64,000 nucleotides of DNA from an uncultured Candidatus Saccharibacteria bacterium (GCA_938046735.1 CALIXF010000003.1:93350-157349); one strand, 5' to 3'; shown: positions 52,987 through 62,350, counted from the stretch's first letter. Notes: a model not told the origin generated them from the letters alone. Program-made: numbers and translations.

Positions 52987-53205
52987 ATGTCAATCAAAGT
53001 AACTAGAAAAGACCAGGGAGAGGCAAACGAAAACATTATTCGTCGCTTTAATCGTAAGGTGTTACAGAGTGGGATTATGCCACTTGCGAAATCACAGCTT
53101 CGTTTTTCAAAGCCAATTTCTAAACGTGAACGTCGTCGTAAGGCAATTTTGCGCGAAATTCGCAAGGCTGAAAAAACAGAACGAATTAAACTTGGTTTAA
53201 AGTAA
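52987..53205 (+). CDS. rpsU: Ribosomal protein bS21
   Basis: The 72-aa basic protein has the bS21 pattern (N-terminal strand, then NENIIRRFNRKVLQSGI and a Lys/Arg-rich tail SKRERRRKAILREIRK). bS21 sits near the anti-Shine-Dalgarno end of 16S. TATAAT (52973-52978) ends 8 nt before the ATG, and a terminator follows: a single-gene unit. Confidence 0.94.
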   Translation: MSIKVTRKDQGEANENIIRRFNRKVLQSGIMPLAKSQLRFSKPISKRERRRKAILREIRKAEKTERIKLGLK

Positions 53206-53208
53206 TGA

Positions 53209-53235
53209 GAAGACCCCTTTAATGGGGTCTTTTTT
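53209..53235 (+). terminator. rpsU terminator
   Basis: AAGACCCC/GGGGTCTT stem followed by T-residues. Confidence 0.9.
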
Positions 53236-53253
53236 GTGTTATACTATTTTTGT

Positions 53254-53799
53254 ATGAAACTATTATTTTTAGGGGGTCCAGGGACTGGTAAGAGTACAGT
53301 TGGGAATAGATTAGCAAAAGATTTAAATTGGCCATGGATTTCTTCCGGAGCAATTCTTCGAGAAAGTAAAGAACAATGGGTGATTGATCGATTAAAAACA
53401 GCACAATTATTTGATGACGAAATGGTATCAGAATTAGTTTTTTCAAGGCTTGAAGAAGTGGAAAATGCAATTATTGATGGTTATCCAAGGACTTTACGTC
53501 AGGCCGAGATTATCGTTGAACGGGGAATGGCGATTGACTATATTGTGGAGCTAATTGTACCTTTTGATGAGGTAATGCGTAGATTGTCAATGCGAGGTCG
53601 TAGTCAAGATGTACCAGAGATCATTGAAGAAAGACAGGCTGACTATGAACGTAGTAGAAATGAGATTGTGGCCTTTCTGATGGGGAATGGGGTAAAATTG
53701 TTGACGGTAGACGGACTGGGAGAGGTCGATGAAGTTTATAAAAGAACTGTAACTTTGATACGTAATGAGATTAGCGATTTAAATAAGAAAAACGCCTAA
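53254..53799 (+). CDS. adk: Adenylate kinase, first paralogue
   Basis: It converts AMP and ATP to two ADP. P-loop GGPGTGKST, SSGAILRES (AMP site), DGYPRTLRQAE (AMP-binding Arg in PRT kept), and MRGRSQDVPEIIEERQADYERSR as a short lid without zinc cysteines. 181 aa. ATG 53254 is preceded by TATACT ending 8 nt upstream; the GTG at 53236 lies inside the terminator/promoter. A terminator overlaps the stop codon. Confidence 0.88.
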   Translation: MKLLFLGGPGTGKSTVGNRLAKDLNWPWISSGAILRESKEQWVIDRLKTAQLFDDEMVSELVFSRLEEVENAIIDGYPRTLRQAEIIVERGMAIDYIVELIVPFDEVMRRLSMRGRSQDVPEIIEERQADYERSRNEIVAFLMGNGVKLLTVDGLGEVDEVYKRTVTLIRNEISDLNKKNA

Positions 53800-53813
53800 G
53801 GGGGCGTTTTTTT
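53787..53813 (+). terminator. Terminator overlapping the first adk stop codon
   Basis: AAAAACGCC/GGCGTTTTTTT; the left arm and stop codon share bases. The second paralogue starts 14 nt later. Confidence 0.85.
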
Positions 53814-53826
53814 AGAAAGGAGAAAA

Positions 53827-54354
53827 ATGATATTAATTTACGGCCCAGCTGGATCAGGAAAATCAACGCAGGGGAAATTATTGGCAGAAAAAATGGGGCG
53901 TACTTGGCTTTCTGCGGGGCAATTAATTCGTGACTCGCATAGATTTGATGAATTTACTAGCAAGGGAGCAATGATACCTGAGAATATTTTAGTTGATCTT
54001 CTGTGGGAAAATATGAATGCAGTATTTAGAAAAGGTGGCGAGGTGATTTTTGATGGGCAACCAGGCACAGTGGAACAAGTGGGTATGCTAGAAAAAGTAG
54101 GTATTCTTTCACATACTGAGTTTGTGGTATTGCTTTCTGTGCCAGAAAAAGAGCTGCTAAAACGTTTGGCAGGACGAGGGCGAGAAGATGATAATATTGA
54201 AGTATGGAAACAAAAAATATCGTATTTTGAACAAAAAAGTTGTTCATTTTTAACAGAGATGAAAAAGCGTGGAGTCAAGATTTGTGAGGTTGATGGTGTA
54301 GGCTCAGTTGAAGAGGTTAATGAGCGAATCATGAAATTGGTCCAGAAAAATTAA
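53827..54354 (+). CDS. Adenylate kinase-like protein, second paralogue
   Basis: P-loop YGPAGSGKSTQ, SAGQLIRDS and FDGQPGTVEQ, then AGRGREDDN as a short lid. In the usual DGFPRT motif the Arg that contacts AMP is replaced by Gly (QPGT), so the substrate or activity may differ from the first paralogue. 175 aa. A GAAAGGAG site 4-10 nt upstream supports ATG 53827. Tandem placement suggests duplication followed by divergence. Confidence 0.8.
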   Translation: MILIYGPAGSGKSTQGKLLAEKMGRTWLSAGQLIRDSHRFDEFTSKGAMIPENILVDLLWENMNAVFRKGGEVIFDGQPGTVEQVGMLEKVGILSHTEFVVLLSVPEKELLKRLAGRGREDDNIEVWKQKISYFEQKSCSFLTEMKKRGVKICEVDGVGSVEEVNERIMKLVQKN

Positions 54355-54367
54355 ATTAATTATTAAG

Positions 54368-54396
54368 AATCGGAAGCTGAAAGCCTCCGATTTTTT
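54368..54396. terminator. Terminator
   Basis: AATCGGA/TCCGATT stem followed by T6, between converging genes. Confidence 0.85.
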
Positions 54397-54421
54397 ATTT
54401 AAATTTTAATAGTAAAATATT

Positions 54422-55180
54422 TTATTCTTTGGGACAATTTGGTAGAGTAAGTACTTCGTAGCTGGTCTCTGTGACGAGAATAGTATGTTCACAGTGACAG
54501 CCAATGGAGCCATCTGAAAGTATAACATCCCAACCGTTTTCGGGGCTAACATGATTGTAGGGCTTGCCGAGTGATGACATTGGTTCAATACAGAGGGTAT
54601 CACCGGGTTGCAAGATGTAGCCACGACCACGTTTTCCATAATTAGGAACTTCTGGTTCCATGTGCATGGATTTACCAATGAAATGCCCAACATAATTCTC
54701 AATAACACCAAGATGACCACGACGTAAAACAGTCTCAACGGCATAACCAATATCACCGAGATGGGTACCTGGAGCAATAGTAGCGATGCCGGCCCAGAGG
54801 CTTTTTTCGGTGGTTTTAATCATTTGTTTAACAGCTGGGCTGGCTTTGCCAACGGTGGTAGTGAAGGCGGCGTCGGTGTGGTATCCTTTATATCCAATGA
54901 CAAGATCGAAAGAGACCTTGTCGCCGTCTTGGAGCGCATAGTCATTATTGGGTGCGCCATGAACTAATTCATCGTTGACTGAAATGCAGATCGCGCCAGG
55001 AAATTTTTCTGGTAGTTGATCATAGGAAACTAGCGCGCCGGCGTCAGTAATTTTTTTACGAACCCAAGCATCAAGATGGCGTTTTGTCATACCAACATCA
55101 ACATAGCTTCGGAGTTCGGCGAGAATTGTGCCTAGAATTTTGCCACCCTCGCGCATGGCAGTAATTTTCTGAATATCCAT
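54422..55180 (-). CDS. map: Methionine aminopeptidase
   Basis: It removes the initiator Met. Type I fold with metal ligands in YKGYHTDAAFTTTVG (Asp), VGHFIGKSMHMEP (His), IEPM (Glu) and the C-terminal CEHTILVT (Glu). The HGIG motif reads HFIG. 252 aa. TATAAT (55192-55187) ends 6 nt before ATG 55180. It completes the def-fmt-map set for N-terminal processing in this window. Confidence 0.94.
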   Translation of the reverse strand: MDIQKITAMREGGKILGTILAELRSYVDVGMTKRHLDAWVRKKITDAGALVSYDQLPEKFPGAICISVNDELVHGAPNNDYALQDGDKVSFDLVIGYKGYHTDAAFTTTVGKASPAVKQMIKTTEKSLWAGIATIAPGTHLGDIGYAVETVLRRGHLGVIENYVGHFIGKSMHMEPEVPNYGKRGRGYILQPGDTLCIEPMSSLGKPYNHVSPENGWDVILSDGSIGCHCEHTILVTETSYEVLTLPNCPKE

Positions 55181-55237
55181 GTAAGAATTATAACACCGAT
55201 ATATTTTTTAAAATGTTTATGTTATAATATGGGGGAT

Positions 55238-56455
55238 ATGAATGACCAGCTACCTCGTTTTATGTTAGGAATTGATGTCGGAACGCAGTACATTCGTGCG
55301 GTGGCACTTTCTGAATATCAGGGAGAGATTTCGGTGATTGCAAATTCTGAAGTAAAGAATAACGGAGGAATGAGCAAGGGGGTAATTACGAATTTGACTG
55401 GTCCGGTCGAATCGTTAAACCGAGCGATTGTAGCGATTGATCAAACTAGTGGAAAATCTTTAAAAACAGCTTATACTTCGATTAATGGTTCACAGGTTGG
55501 GGCGGTAAAAACGCAGGGAATGATTTCAATTATGGGTGGTGAGGCGATCTCGCCGAATGATTTGAAGCGTATCCAGGAGATGTCTTTGGCTGGAGTAATC
55601 CCAAATAATCGTGAAGTTTTAAAAATAATTCCAACAAATTATATTGTGGATGGACAAACGGGTATTCGGGATCCATTGGGGATGAATGCGATGAAGCTGG
55701 AGATGCAGGCAAGTGTAATTTCTGCTTTAGCGCCATCATGTATTAATTTAAGGAAATTAACTGAAAATGTGTCAGTGGATTCTCTAGAATTGGTGCCGAC
55801 GGCGATAGCTTCAGCTAGATTGGTCTTGACAGAGCAACAGAAAGATAATGGGGTGGCAGTGGTTGATCTCGGTGCATCAACAACGAGCGTTGCAGTTTTT
55901 ATGGACGGTTTTTTACAGCATTATGCAGTACTCAATGCAGGAGCTAATAATATTACAAATGATCTTGCAATTGGACTTGCAATTAATCCTAGTGTGGCTG
56001 AAGAAATTAAGTTGCGCTATGTATCGGCGGATTTTCCAGAGAGTGATAAGGCAATTGTGACTAGGATTGGGGATGAAACTGTAAGCTTTACGAAGGATGA
56101 AGTGAACCAAATCGTAAGAGAACGATTGATTGATATTTTTGAGCATGTTGAAAAAATCTTGAAGCAGGCAGGATATGCACAGAAGTTACCGGAAGGTTTG
56201 GTAATTGTTGGCGGCGGTGCAATGATGAGAAATCTAGATAAATTTGTAAAAGATTTGCTCGGAATGGCGGTGAGAATCGGTAAGCCAACGGAAAAACTTG
56301 GCGGAGTGTTTGACCTTGTAGATAATCCAAAATATACAACAGCCCTAGGATTGGCTCTTATGATGTACGATGACGATTTAATGTTTGGCGAAGCTGACAC
56401 AGAAGAGCGGAGTGGTGGATTTTTCTCATTTTTCAATATTTTCAGGAAAAAATAA
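55238..56455 (+). CDS. ftsA: Cell division protein FtsA
   Basis: Actin-fold ATPase that tethers FtsZ to the membrane. Phosphate-1 motif GIDVGTQYIRAV, the SHS2 insert, VVDLGASTTSVAVF (phosphate-2), GGGAMMRNLDKF (adenosine) and a C-terminal amphipathic helix GGFFSFFNIFRKK. The start is ATG 55238; ATG 55229 directly abuts the TATAAT (55223-55228). It lies 80 nt before ftsZ. Confidence 0.92.
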   Translation: MNDQLPRFMLGIDVGTQYIRAVALSEYQGEISVIANSEVKNNGGMSKGVITNLTGPVESLNRAIVAIDQTSGKSLKTAYTSINGSQVGAVKTQGMISIMGGEAISPNDLKRIQEMSLAGVIPNNREVLKIIPTNYIVDGQTGIRDPLGMNAMKLEMQASVISALAPSCINLRKLTENVSVDSLELVPTAIASARLVLTEQQKDNGVAVVDLGASTTSVAVFMDGFLQHYAVLNAGANNITNDLAIGLAINPSVAEEIKLRYVSADFPESDKAIVTRIGDETVSFTKDEVNQIVRERLIDIFEHVEKILKQAGYAQKLPEGLVIVGGGAMMRNLDKFVKDLLGMAVRIGKPTEKLGGVFDLVDNPKYTTALGLALMMYDDDLMFGEADTEERSGGFFSFFNIFRKK

Positions 56456-56536
56456 GATTAAGAAAATTACTACTTAACTAGAGACAAAAATGTGTTAAAC
56501 TAGAAGTAGTTATTTGTTAGATAGTGAGGAAAAAAG

Positions 56537-57742
56537 ATGCCTGAAATTAAACCAACAGAGGTGGAAACAAAAGCAAGCATTAAAGTTGTGGGGGTTGGTG
56601 GTGCCGGTGGTTCTGCAGTTAATCGTATGAAAGAGGTTGGTCTTTCTGGTGTGGAATTTATTGCGATTAATACTGATGCTCAGGCATTGCATCACTCAAA
56701 TGCAGATACCAAAGTTCATATTGGAAAGGGTTTGGGTGCTGGTGGTGATCCTGAAAAAGGACAGACTGCTGCTGAAGAAAGTCGCGAAAATATCAAAGAA
56801 TCACTTAAGGGTGCCGATATGGTATTTATTACTCTTGGAGCTGGTGGTGGTACGGGTTCTGGTGCTGGACCAATTGTGGCAAAGGAAGCAAAAGATCAGG
56901 GAATTTTAACAGTTGGTGTAGTAACTCGTCCATTCACTTTTGAGGGAGCTCAGAGAAAGCGCAATGCGGATAAGGCAATTGATGAAATGACTGACGCAGT
57001 TGATGCTTTGATTACTATTCCAAATGATCGTTTATTGCAAACTATCGACCCAAGAACTCCACTTCTTGAGACTTTTAAGATTGCTGATGATGTGCTTCGT
57101 CAGGGTGTACAGGGTATCTCTGAATTAATTACTGAACATGCTTTAATCAATCTAGACTTTGCCGATGTAAAGGCAATTATGAAAGATGCTGGCTCTGCAC
57201 TGATGGGGATCGGTCGTGCTTCCGGCGAAAATCGTGCGAAATTGGCTGCACAACAAGCTATCGAATCGCCTTTAATTGAGGTCAAGATTGACGGTGCTCG
57301 TGGTGTATTATTCTCAGTGGCTGGTGGTTATGACATGTCAATGTCGGAAATCCAAGAAGCGGCAGAGGAGATTACTGGAGCGGTTTCACCAGATGCGAAT
57401 ATTATCTTTGGAGCCTCAATTCGTCCTGAATTGCAAGATGAAATTGTGATTACTGTCGTAGCAACTGGATTTGATTCTGATGTATATCGTAGAAAACGTG
57501 CAGAAGAAGAAGAGAAGAAGCGTACTGATGAAGCCTTAACTCGTGTGGAAACTTTAAGAAATCAACAACAGATCGCAGAGCCAACTCCTACTTTTGCTCC
57601 TGAGATTAATGAACAGGTTAGTGCTGAAGAATTTACAGCAACCCCTAAGGAAAATATTTGGGATAGAATTGGTCGACAGGATGATGAAGAGGATCTGGAA
57701 GTTCCGCCTTCTTTAAGGGCTAAATTACGTGGCAAGAAATAG
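56537..57742 (+). CDS. ftsZ: Cell division protein FtsZ
   Basis: Tubulin-like GTPase that forms the division ring. VGGAGGSAVNRM, LGAGGGTGSGAGP (tubulin signature), TRPFTFEGAQRKRNA and NLDFADVKAIM are present; the C-terminal peptide DLEVPPSLRAKLRGKK is the FtsA-binding tail. 401 aa. An extended -10 TGTGTTAAACT and a GAGGAAAA site lie upstream, so it has its own promoter besides that of ftsA. Confidence 0.97.
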   Translation: MPEIKPTEVETKASIKVVGVGGAGGSAVNRMKEVGLSGVEFIAINTDAQALHHSNADTKVHIGKGLGAGGDPEKGQTAAEESRENIKESLKGADMVFITLGAGGGTGSGAGPIVAKEAKDQGILTVGVVTRPFTFEGAQRKRNADKAIDEMTDAVDALITIPNDRLLQTIDPRTPLLETFKIADDVLRQGVQGISELITEHALINLDFADVKAIMKDAGSALMGIGRASGENRAKLAAQQAIESPLIEVKIDGARGVLFSVAGGYDMSMSEIQEAAEEITGAVSPDANIIFGASIRPELQDEIVITVVATGFDSDVYRRKRAEEEEKKRTDEALTRVETLRNQQQIAEPTPTFAPEINEQVSAEEFTATPKENIWDRIGRQDDEEDLEVPPSLRAKLRGKK

Positions 57743-57750
57743 GTGTATAT

Positions 57751-57822
57751 GGTCGGAGAAATCTGACCATATATAATCTTGAGATATTGAAATGTCTCAA
57801 ACGATAATTGATAAAAAATTAT
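57751..57822 (+). other. Three hairpins between ftsZ and the nrdR-like gene
   Basis: TATATGGTC/GACCATATA, GAGATATT/GTCTC and GATAATT/AATTATC follow each other without a T-run. They may form an mRNA-processing or attenuation region before the GGTGGAGGT site of the next gene. Confidence 0.4.
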
Positions 57823-57850
57823 CAAGAGTAAAAGGTGGAGGTAGTGATAA

Positions 57851-58303
57851 ATGATAGGTGTAAAAATTGGAGACAGCAAGGTACTTGAAAGCCGTGAAAC
57901 TCCTGACGGTCTGATGATTCGTCGTCGTCGTGTGACGGCAGATGGTCACCGATTCACTACCTATGAACGCATCGAAATGCCACCACTTTCAGTAATGAAA
58001 CGAAGCGGGAATCGTGAATCTTTTGACCGAGATAAACTCCATACGGCGGTAAATCGAAGTGTGGGAAAATTTTTCAATTCAGAACTAGAAATAGAGGATG
58101 TAGTTAATAAAGTGGTGGAACGAGTCTATTCTTTGGGGCGTGATGTGGTCTATTCAAAGGAAATTGGACAGGCAATTCTGGATGTACTCGCAAAAGTGAA
58201 TGAGGTGGCGTATGTGCGATTTGCTAGTGTATTTTTACAGTTTAAATCGTTAGATGAATTCGAGAGAATTATCAGAGAACAAAGAGAAAAAAAGGAGGAT
58301 TAG
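57851..58303 (+). CDS. nrdR: NrdR-like ATP-cone regulator without zinc cysteines
   Basis: NrdR represses ribonucleotide reductase genes. The protein keeps DSKVLESRET, IRRRR, HRFTTYER and the ATP-cone VMKRSGNRESFDRDKL...VAYVRFASVFLQF, so the family is clear. The four zinc-ribbon Cys of the N-terminus are all gone: the usual CPFCG reads GVKIG and CxxCG reads VTADG. 150 aa, normal length. DNA binding must differ from the family or be lost. A GGTGGAGGT site lies before the ATG. Confidence 0.85.
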   Translation: MIGVKIGDSKVLESRETPDGLMIRRRRVTADGHRFTTYERIEMPPLSVMKRSGNRESFDRDKLHTAVNRSVGKFFNSELEIEDVVNKVVERVYSLGRDVVYSKEIGQAILDVLAKVNEVAYVRFASVFLQFKSLDEFERIIREQREKKED

Positions 58304-58305
58304 CG

Positions 58306-58572
58306 GTGCGTGTTGCAATTGTGGTGAAGATTCATTCGGAATATTTTAGAGAGGCAGACGAGTGGAAAACGGAATTTTCTCGAGAGACTGGACAAGAAGT
58401 GGAATTAATCGATCCGGAAACAATTGAAGGTGAGATTTTTGCGTCAACTAGAGATATTGTGCAATATCCAAGTCTTGTGATTCTTGGAGGTAGTGGAGAA
58501 ATTGTCAAAAAATGGAGTGGTTCACCTTTACCACAATTTGATCAGGTTTCGTATATGCTACGCAGTGTATAA
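58306..58572 (+). CDS. Thioredoxin-like fold protein without CxxC
   Basis: The 88-aa protein has the strands and the cis-Pro region of a thioredoxin fold (IVQYPSLVILGGSGEIVKKWSG) but no active cysteines. GTG start, 2 nt after nrdR, so the two are coupled. The function is unknown; it is probably not a redox enzyme. Confidence 0.6.
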   Translation: MRVAIVVKIHSEYFREADEWKTEFSRETGQEVELIDPETIEGEIFASTRDIVQYPSLVILGGSGEIVKKWSGSPLPQFDQVSYMLRSV

Positions 58573-58594
58573 AAAATAATGTATAATAAGGGGG

Positions 58595-59317
58595 ATGAAT
58601 AGGACGAGGGAGAATGCCTTAAAGATTTTTTTGCAGGCAAAAGAAATGCCGGGCTATTCTTTATCGTGGGAAAAACATTCTTTTAATACAGCTTTTGTAG
58701 CAGAACGAATTGCAAAGGCTATCATAAAAAATGGCGGAGAGCTTGAGTTTGGAGAGTCGGTTTTTTGTGATTTGGATAACGAAAAGGTTGATTTGGCATA
58801 TGCGGCTGGATTACTACATGATATCGGGAGATGTGTGGGGATAAAAGTTGGATTGAGGCACCCGATCTTAGGTTATGAGCTTTTAAGAAAAGAAAAGATG
58901 GAGAAATTGGCTCAAATTTCAATGACTCATACATATTATGGATATAAAGAGATTAATCGTATGGAATTTTGGGAAGAACTTAGCGAGGGAGATATGAGGT
59001 TCACACGAGATTATATGGAGAGAGTCTGTATTTCGGATCTAGACTTATTAATACAGCTAGCTGATCATATGGGACACTCAATGGGGATTATGACGGTATC
59101 AGACAGATTTGCAGATATCCTAGTAAGACATGGAATTCGCTCAGCAGGGGATCATTTAAGAGAACTTTTTAGAATAAAGCAATATTTTGATAAAAAAGCG
59201 GGGATAAATATATATGAGCTGTTTAGAGACGAAATAATTAGAACAACAATGATGGAACCGAATGGGGTAATTGGAGCGAAACAAAACGTAACAGAAGAAA
59301 CGGAGGATAATCTATGA
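58595..59317 (+). CDS. HD-domain phosphohydrolase
   Basis: The HD superfamily motif is H in WEKHSFNTA, LLHDIGRCVG (HD), H in RHPILGYELL and a late Asp in LIQLADHMGH. Such proteins hydrolyse nucleotides or nucleotide second messengers. 240 aa. TATAAT (58582-58587) ends 7 nt before the ATG. Its stop overlaps the ileS start by 4 nt (ATGA). Confidence 0.85.
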   Translation: MNRTRENALKIFLQAKEMPGYSLSWEKHSFNTAFVAERIAKAIIKNGGELEFGESVFCDLDNEKVDLAYAAGLLHDIGRCVGIKVGLRHPILGYELLRKEKMEKLAQISMTHTYYGYKEINRMEFWEELSEGDMRFTRDYMERVCISDLDLLIQLADHMGHSMGIMTVSDRFADILVRHGIRSAGDHLRELFRIKQYFDKKAGINIYELFRDEIIRTTMMEPNGVIGAKQNVTEETEDNL

Positions 59318-62220
59318 AATATCAAGCAAATACAAGAAGAAGAGTGACCGAATACGAAAAAGCAATTGTAGAGTTTTGGAAAAAGAATCATATTTTTGAG
59401 AAATCTATTGAACAGAGAGACATAAATAATGGTTACGTATTTTATGATGGGCCTCCATTTATTACGGGTTTGCCTCATCATGGAACATTACTTTCTTCGA
59501 TCGTAAAAGATGCAGTGCCACGTTTTTGGACGATGCGTGGAAAGAGGATTGAGCGTCGTTGGGGTTGGGACTGTCATGGTTTACCAGCGGAAAATTTTGT
59601 TGAAAAACAGCTGGGTATTACTGATCGTCGTGAAATCGGTACGAAATGGCCATTGGCGACGTATATTACCAAAGCGAGAGAATCGATGGTCTCGAATTCA
59701 GAGGCTTGGGAGGGGGTGATTGAGCGTGTTGGTCGCTGGGTAGATTTTCGTGGAGCCTATCGTACGATGGATAAAAATTTTATGGAATCAGTTTGGTGGG
59801 CATTTAAGACTTTGTATGAACAGGGGAAGATTTATGAGGGACGTAAGGTTTTGATGTATGATACAAAGTTTTCAACGCCAGTTTCGAAAACGGAAGTAAC
59901 GATGGATAATGATGCCTATCAGAATGTAACGGATCCTTCGGTGTATGTAAAATTTAAGATTGTAAATGAGGGTGAACTTAAGGGTGTGAAATTGTTGGCT
60001 TGGACTACAACTCCCTGGACTTTACCAGCAAATTTAACGCTTGCAATCAATAAAAATCTTGAGTACAAAATTTACTCAGTTGGCGATGAAAGATTTATTG
60101 TAGCAAGTGAACTGGCTGAAAAAGTATTAGGCGAGGCTAGCGCAATAAAAACACTAAAAGGTGAAGAGCTTGTTGGACTAGAATATGAGCCGCTAATGCG
60201 TAATATTGCAAAAGAAGATTGCAAGAAAAATACCTATAAAGTGGTGGCGGCAGATTTTGTCTCAAGTTCTGACGGTACTGGTATCGTGCATATTGCACCG
60301 GCCTATGGTGAGATAGATTATGAGATTGGTGCGAAACAAGATGTCGATTTTGTAGATGTTTTGGATGAGAACGGTTATTATTTGCCAGAGGTAAAAAAAT
60401 GGTTGAACGAAATAGGGGTGCGTGATACGGATGAAAATGGCATTGAGCTTTGGGCGGCAAATAAATTTATTGCAAAAGTGCTAGAAGAAAAAGGTATTGT
60501 TTATAAGATTGAATATATTCAGCATGAATATCCGTTTAATTCGCGCTCGAAGCAACGTATTATCTACCGTGCTTTTCCAAGTTGGTTCTTTGCGGTGAAC
60601 GGAATGAAAGACAAGCTGATTGAAGAAAATGAGGAAATTAATTGGTTTCCGGGCTACTTAAAACATGGTCGTTTTGAGAAAAATATTGAAGCGGCACCAG
60701 ATTGGAATTTGTCGCGTGATCGTTTTTGGGCAACAGCGATGCCTGTCTGGAAAGGCGATAAAGGTTCGGTTAAAGTGGTGGGGTCTTATGATGAATTATA
60801 CGAGCTTTCAGGGGTGCGTCTAGAAGATTATCACCGACCTTGGGTGGATGAGATTGAATTCGATATCGATGGTGAGCATTTTAAACGAATTGAAAAGGTC
60901 CTTGATTGTTGGTTTGAATCTGGCTCTATGCCGTTTGCACAGCTACACTATCCGTTTGAAAATAAAGAGAAGTTTGAGAAAAATTATCCTGCGGATTTTA
61001 TTGTAGAGTATGTAGGGCAAGTACGGGCTTGGTTTTATTATGTACATGTATTAAATACTGCATTATTTTCAAATAAAGCATTTAAAAATGTAATTACAAC
61101 GGGTACGGTGGCGGGGAATGATGGTCGTAAGATGTCTAAATCGTTAGGAAACTATACAGATCCAACTGAATTGATGGATAAATATTCAGCAGACGCATTG
61201 CGTTTCTTGATGCTTTCTTCGCCGGTGTTGGCTGGAGAAGACTTTGCATTGATTGATAAAGATGTGTCTGATGTGGCAAGGAAATTATCGATGATTTGGA
61301 ACGTCTATGATTTCTTCACAATGTATGCCTCAGTGGATGGTTTTGATTCAAAGCAAGCAATTCCAGTTTCGAAACTAGAAAATCCATTAGATATTTGGTT
61401 GGTATCAAGAGTATATGAGTTACGTAATGAAATCACTAAAGGAATGGAAGCTTATAATATTCCAAGTGCACTAGCAAACGTACTTTTATTTATCGATGAT
61501 TTATCAAACTGGTTTGTAAGAAGATCAAGAAGGCGTTTTTGGAAATCAGAAGATGACATGGACAAAAATGCAGCGTATTCAGTACTATATTTTGTATTGG
61601 TGTATCTTGCGAAGATCTTGGCGCCGTTCACGCCATTTCTGGCGGAAGAATTATATCAGAAGATGACTGGATCAGAATTTGATTCATCGGTGACCGAGTC
61701 AGTACACTTACTTGATTGGCCAGAGGCGGGGGAGATTAATCAAGAAGTACTTGATAAAATGGCGAGAACTCGAGAGATTATTACCGAAGGTCTGGCTTTG
61801 AGGATGAATAAAAGTGAGACGGAAGAGCAAATTAAGGTAAGACAGCCACTTGCTGAATATGTGTATAGCGGTGAATCTCTGGACGAATATTATGAACAGA
61901 TTATTGCGGATGAAGTGAATGTGAAAAATGTTAAGGTAGGCCACGAGTTTAGACTCGACAAACACTTAACGACAGAACTTCTTGAAGAAGGATTTATTCG
62001 AGAGCTGATTCGTTTTGTACAGGCAGCCAGAAAGAAAGTGGGTCTTGAAGTAGATGATCGGATCAAATTGTCGATTGATACCGAAATTGATGATAAATGG
62101 CAAGAGATTTTAAAGACAGAAGTGCTCGCAACTACTCTTAGTTTTAATGATAACTATGAATATGATGAGGTAATAAAAATTAATGGGAAGAATATTACGA
62201 TTTCATTAGAAAAAATGTAG
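59314..62220 (+). CDS. ileS: Isoleucyl-tRNA synthetase, eukaryote-like type
   Basis: It charges tRNA-Ile and edits Val. The N-terminal signature is PPFITGLPHHGTLLSSIVKD, which follows the eukaryotic/archaeal (type 2) spacing; the HIGH motif reads HHGT. GWDCHGLPAE, the CP1 editing domain with TTTPWTLPANL, DCWFESGSMPFAQ and KMSKSLGNYTDP are all present. There is no C-terminal zinc domain. 968 aa. Type 2 enzymes are naturally mupirocin-tolerant. It is translationally coupled to the HD gene. Confidence 0.96.
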   Translation: MKYQANTRRRVTEYEKAIVEFWKKNHIFEKSIEQRDINNGYVFYDGPPFITGLPHHGTLLSSIVKDAVPRFWTMRGKRIERRWGWDCHGLPAENFVEKQLGITDRREIGTKWPLATYITKARESMVSNSEAWEGVIERVGRWVDFRGAYRTMDKNFMESVWWAFKTLYEQGKIYEGRKVLMYDTKFSTPVSKTEVTMDNDAYQNVTDPSVYVKFKIVNEGELKGVKLLAWTTTPWTLPANLTLAINKNLEYKIYSVGDERFIVASELAEKVLGEASAIKTLKGEELVGLEYEPLMRNIAKEDCKKNTYKVVAADFVSSSDGTGIVHIAPAYGEIDYEIGAKQDVDFVDVLDENGYYLPEVKKWLNEIGVRDTDENGIELWAANKFIAKVLEEKGIVYKIEYIQHEYPFNSRSKQRIIYRAFPSWFFAVNGMKDKLIEENEEINWFPGYLKHGRFEKNIEAAPDWNLSRDRFWATAMPVWKGDKGSVKVVGSYDELYELSGVRLEDYHRPWVDEIEFDIDGEHFKRIEKVLDCWFESGSMPFAQLHYPFENKEKFEKNYPADFIVEYVGQVRAWFYYVHVLNTALFSNKAFKNVITTGTVAGNDGRKMSKSLGNYTDPTELMDKYSADALRFLMLSSPVLAGEDFALIDKDVSDVARKLSMIWNVYDFFTMYASVDGFDSKQAIPVSKLENPLDIWLVSRVYELRNEITKGMEAYNIPSALANVLLFIDDLSNWFVRRSRRRFWKSEDDMDKNAAYSVLYFVLVYLAKILAPFTPFLAEELYQKMTGSEFDSSVTESVHLLDWPEAGEINQEVLDKMARTREIITEGLALRMNKSETEEQIKVRQPLAEYVYSGESLDEYYEQIIADEVNVKNVKVGHEFRLDKHLTTELLEEGFIRELIRFVQAARKKVGLEVDDRIKLSIDTEIDDKWQEILKTEVLATTLSFNDNYEYDEVIKINGKNITISLEKM

Positions 62221-62244
62221 TTATTCGTAGTGATAAATAAATAT

Positions 62245-62272
62245 AAAAAACACGCGTCTTGGCGTGTTTTTT
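62245..62272 (+). terminator. ileS terminator
   Basis: AAAAAACACGC/GCGTG stem followed by T6. Confidence 0.85.
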
Positions 62273-62315
62273 ATAGGGGTAGATTTGAAAAATGTTAAAA
62301 GATGTAATAATACTA

Positions 62316-62344
62316 TTGACAAAAAAGCATAAACATGATATCAT
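62316..62344 (+). promoter_or_regulatory. Strong promoter of a non-coding or small-peptide transcript
   Basis: TTGACA (62316-62321), 17-nt spacer, TATCAT (62339-62344). Confidence 0.75.
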
Positions 62345-62350
62345 TAGGAT

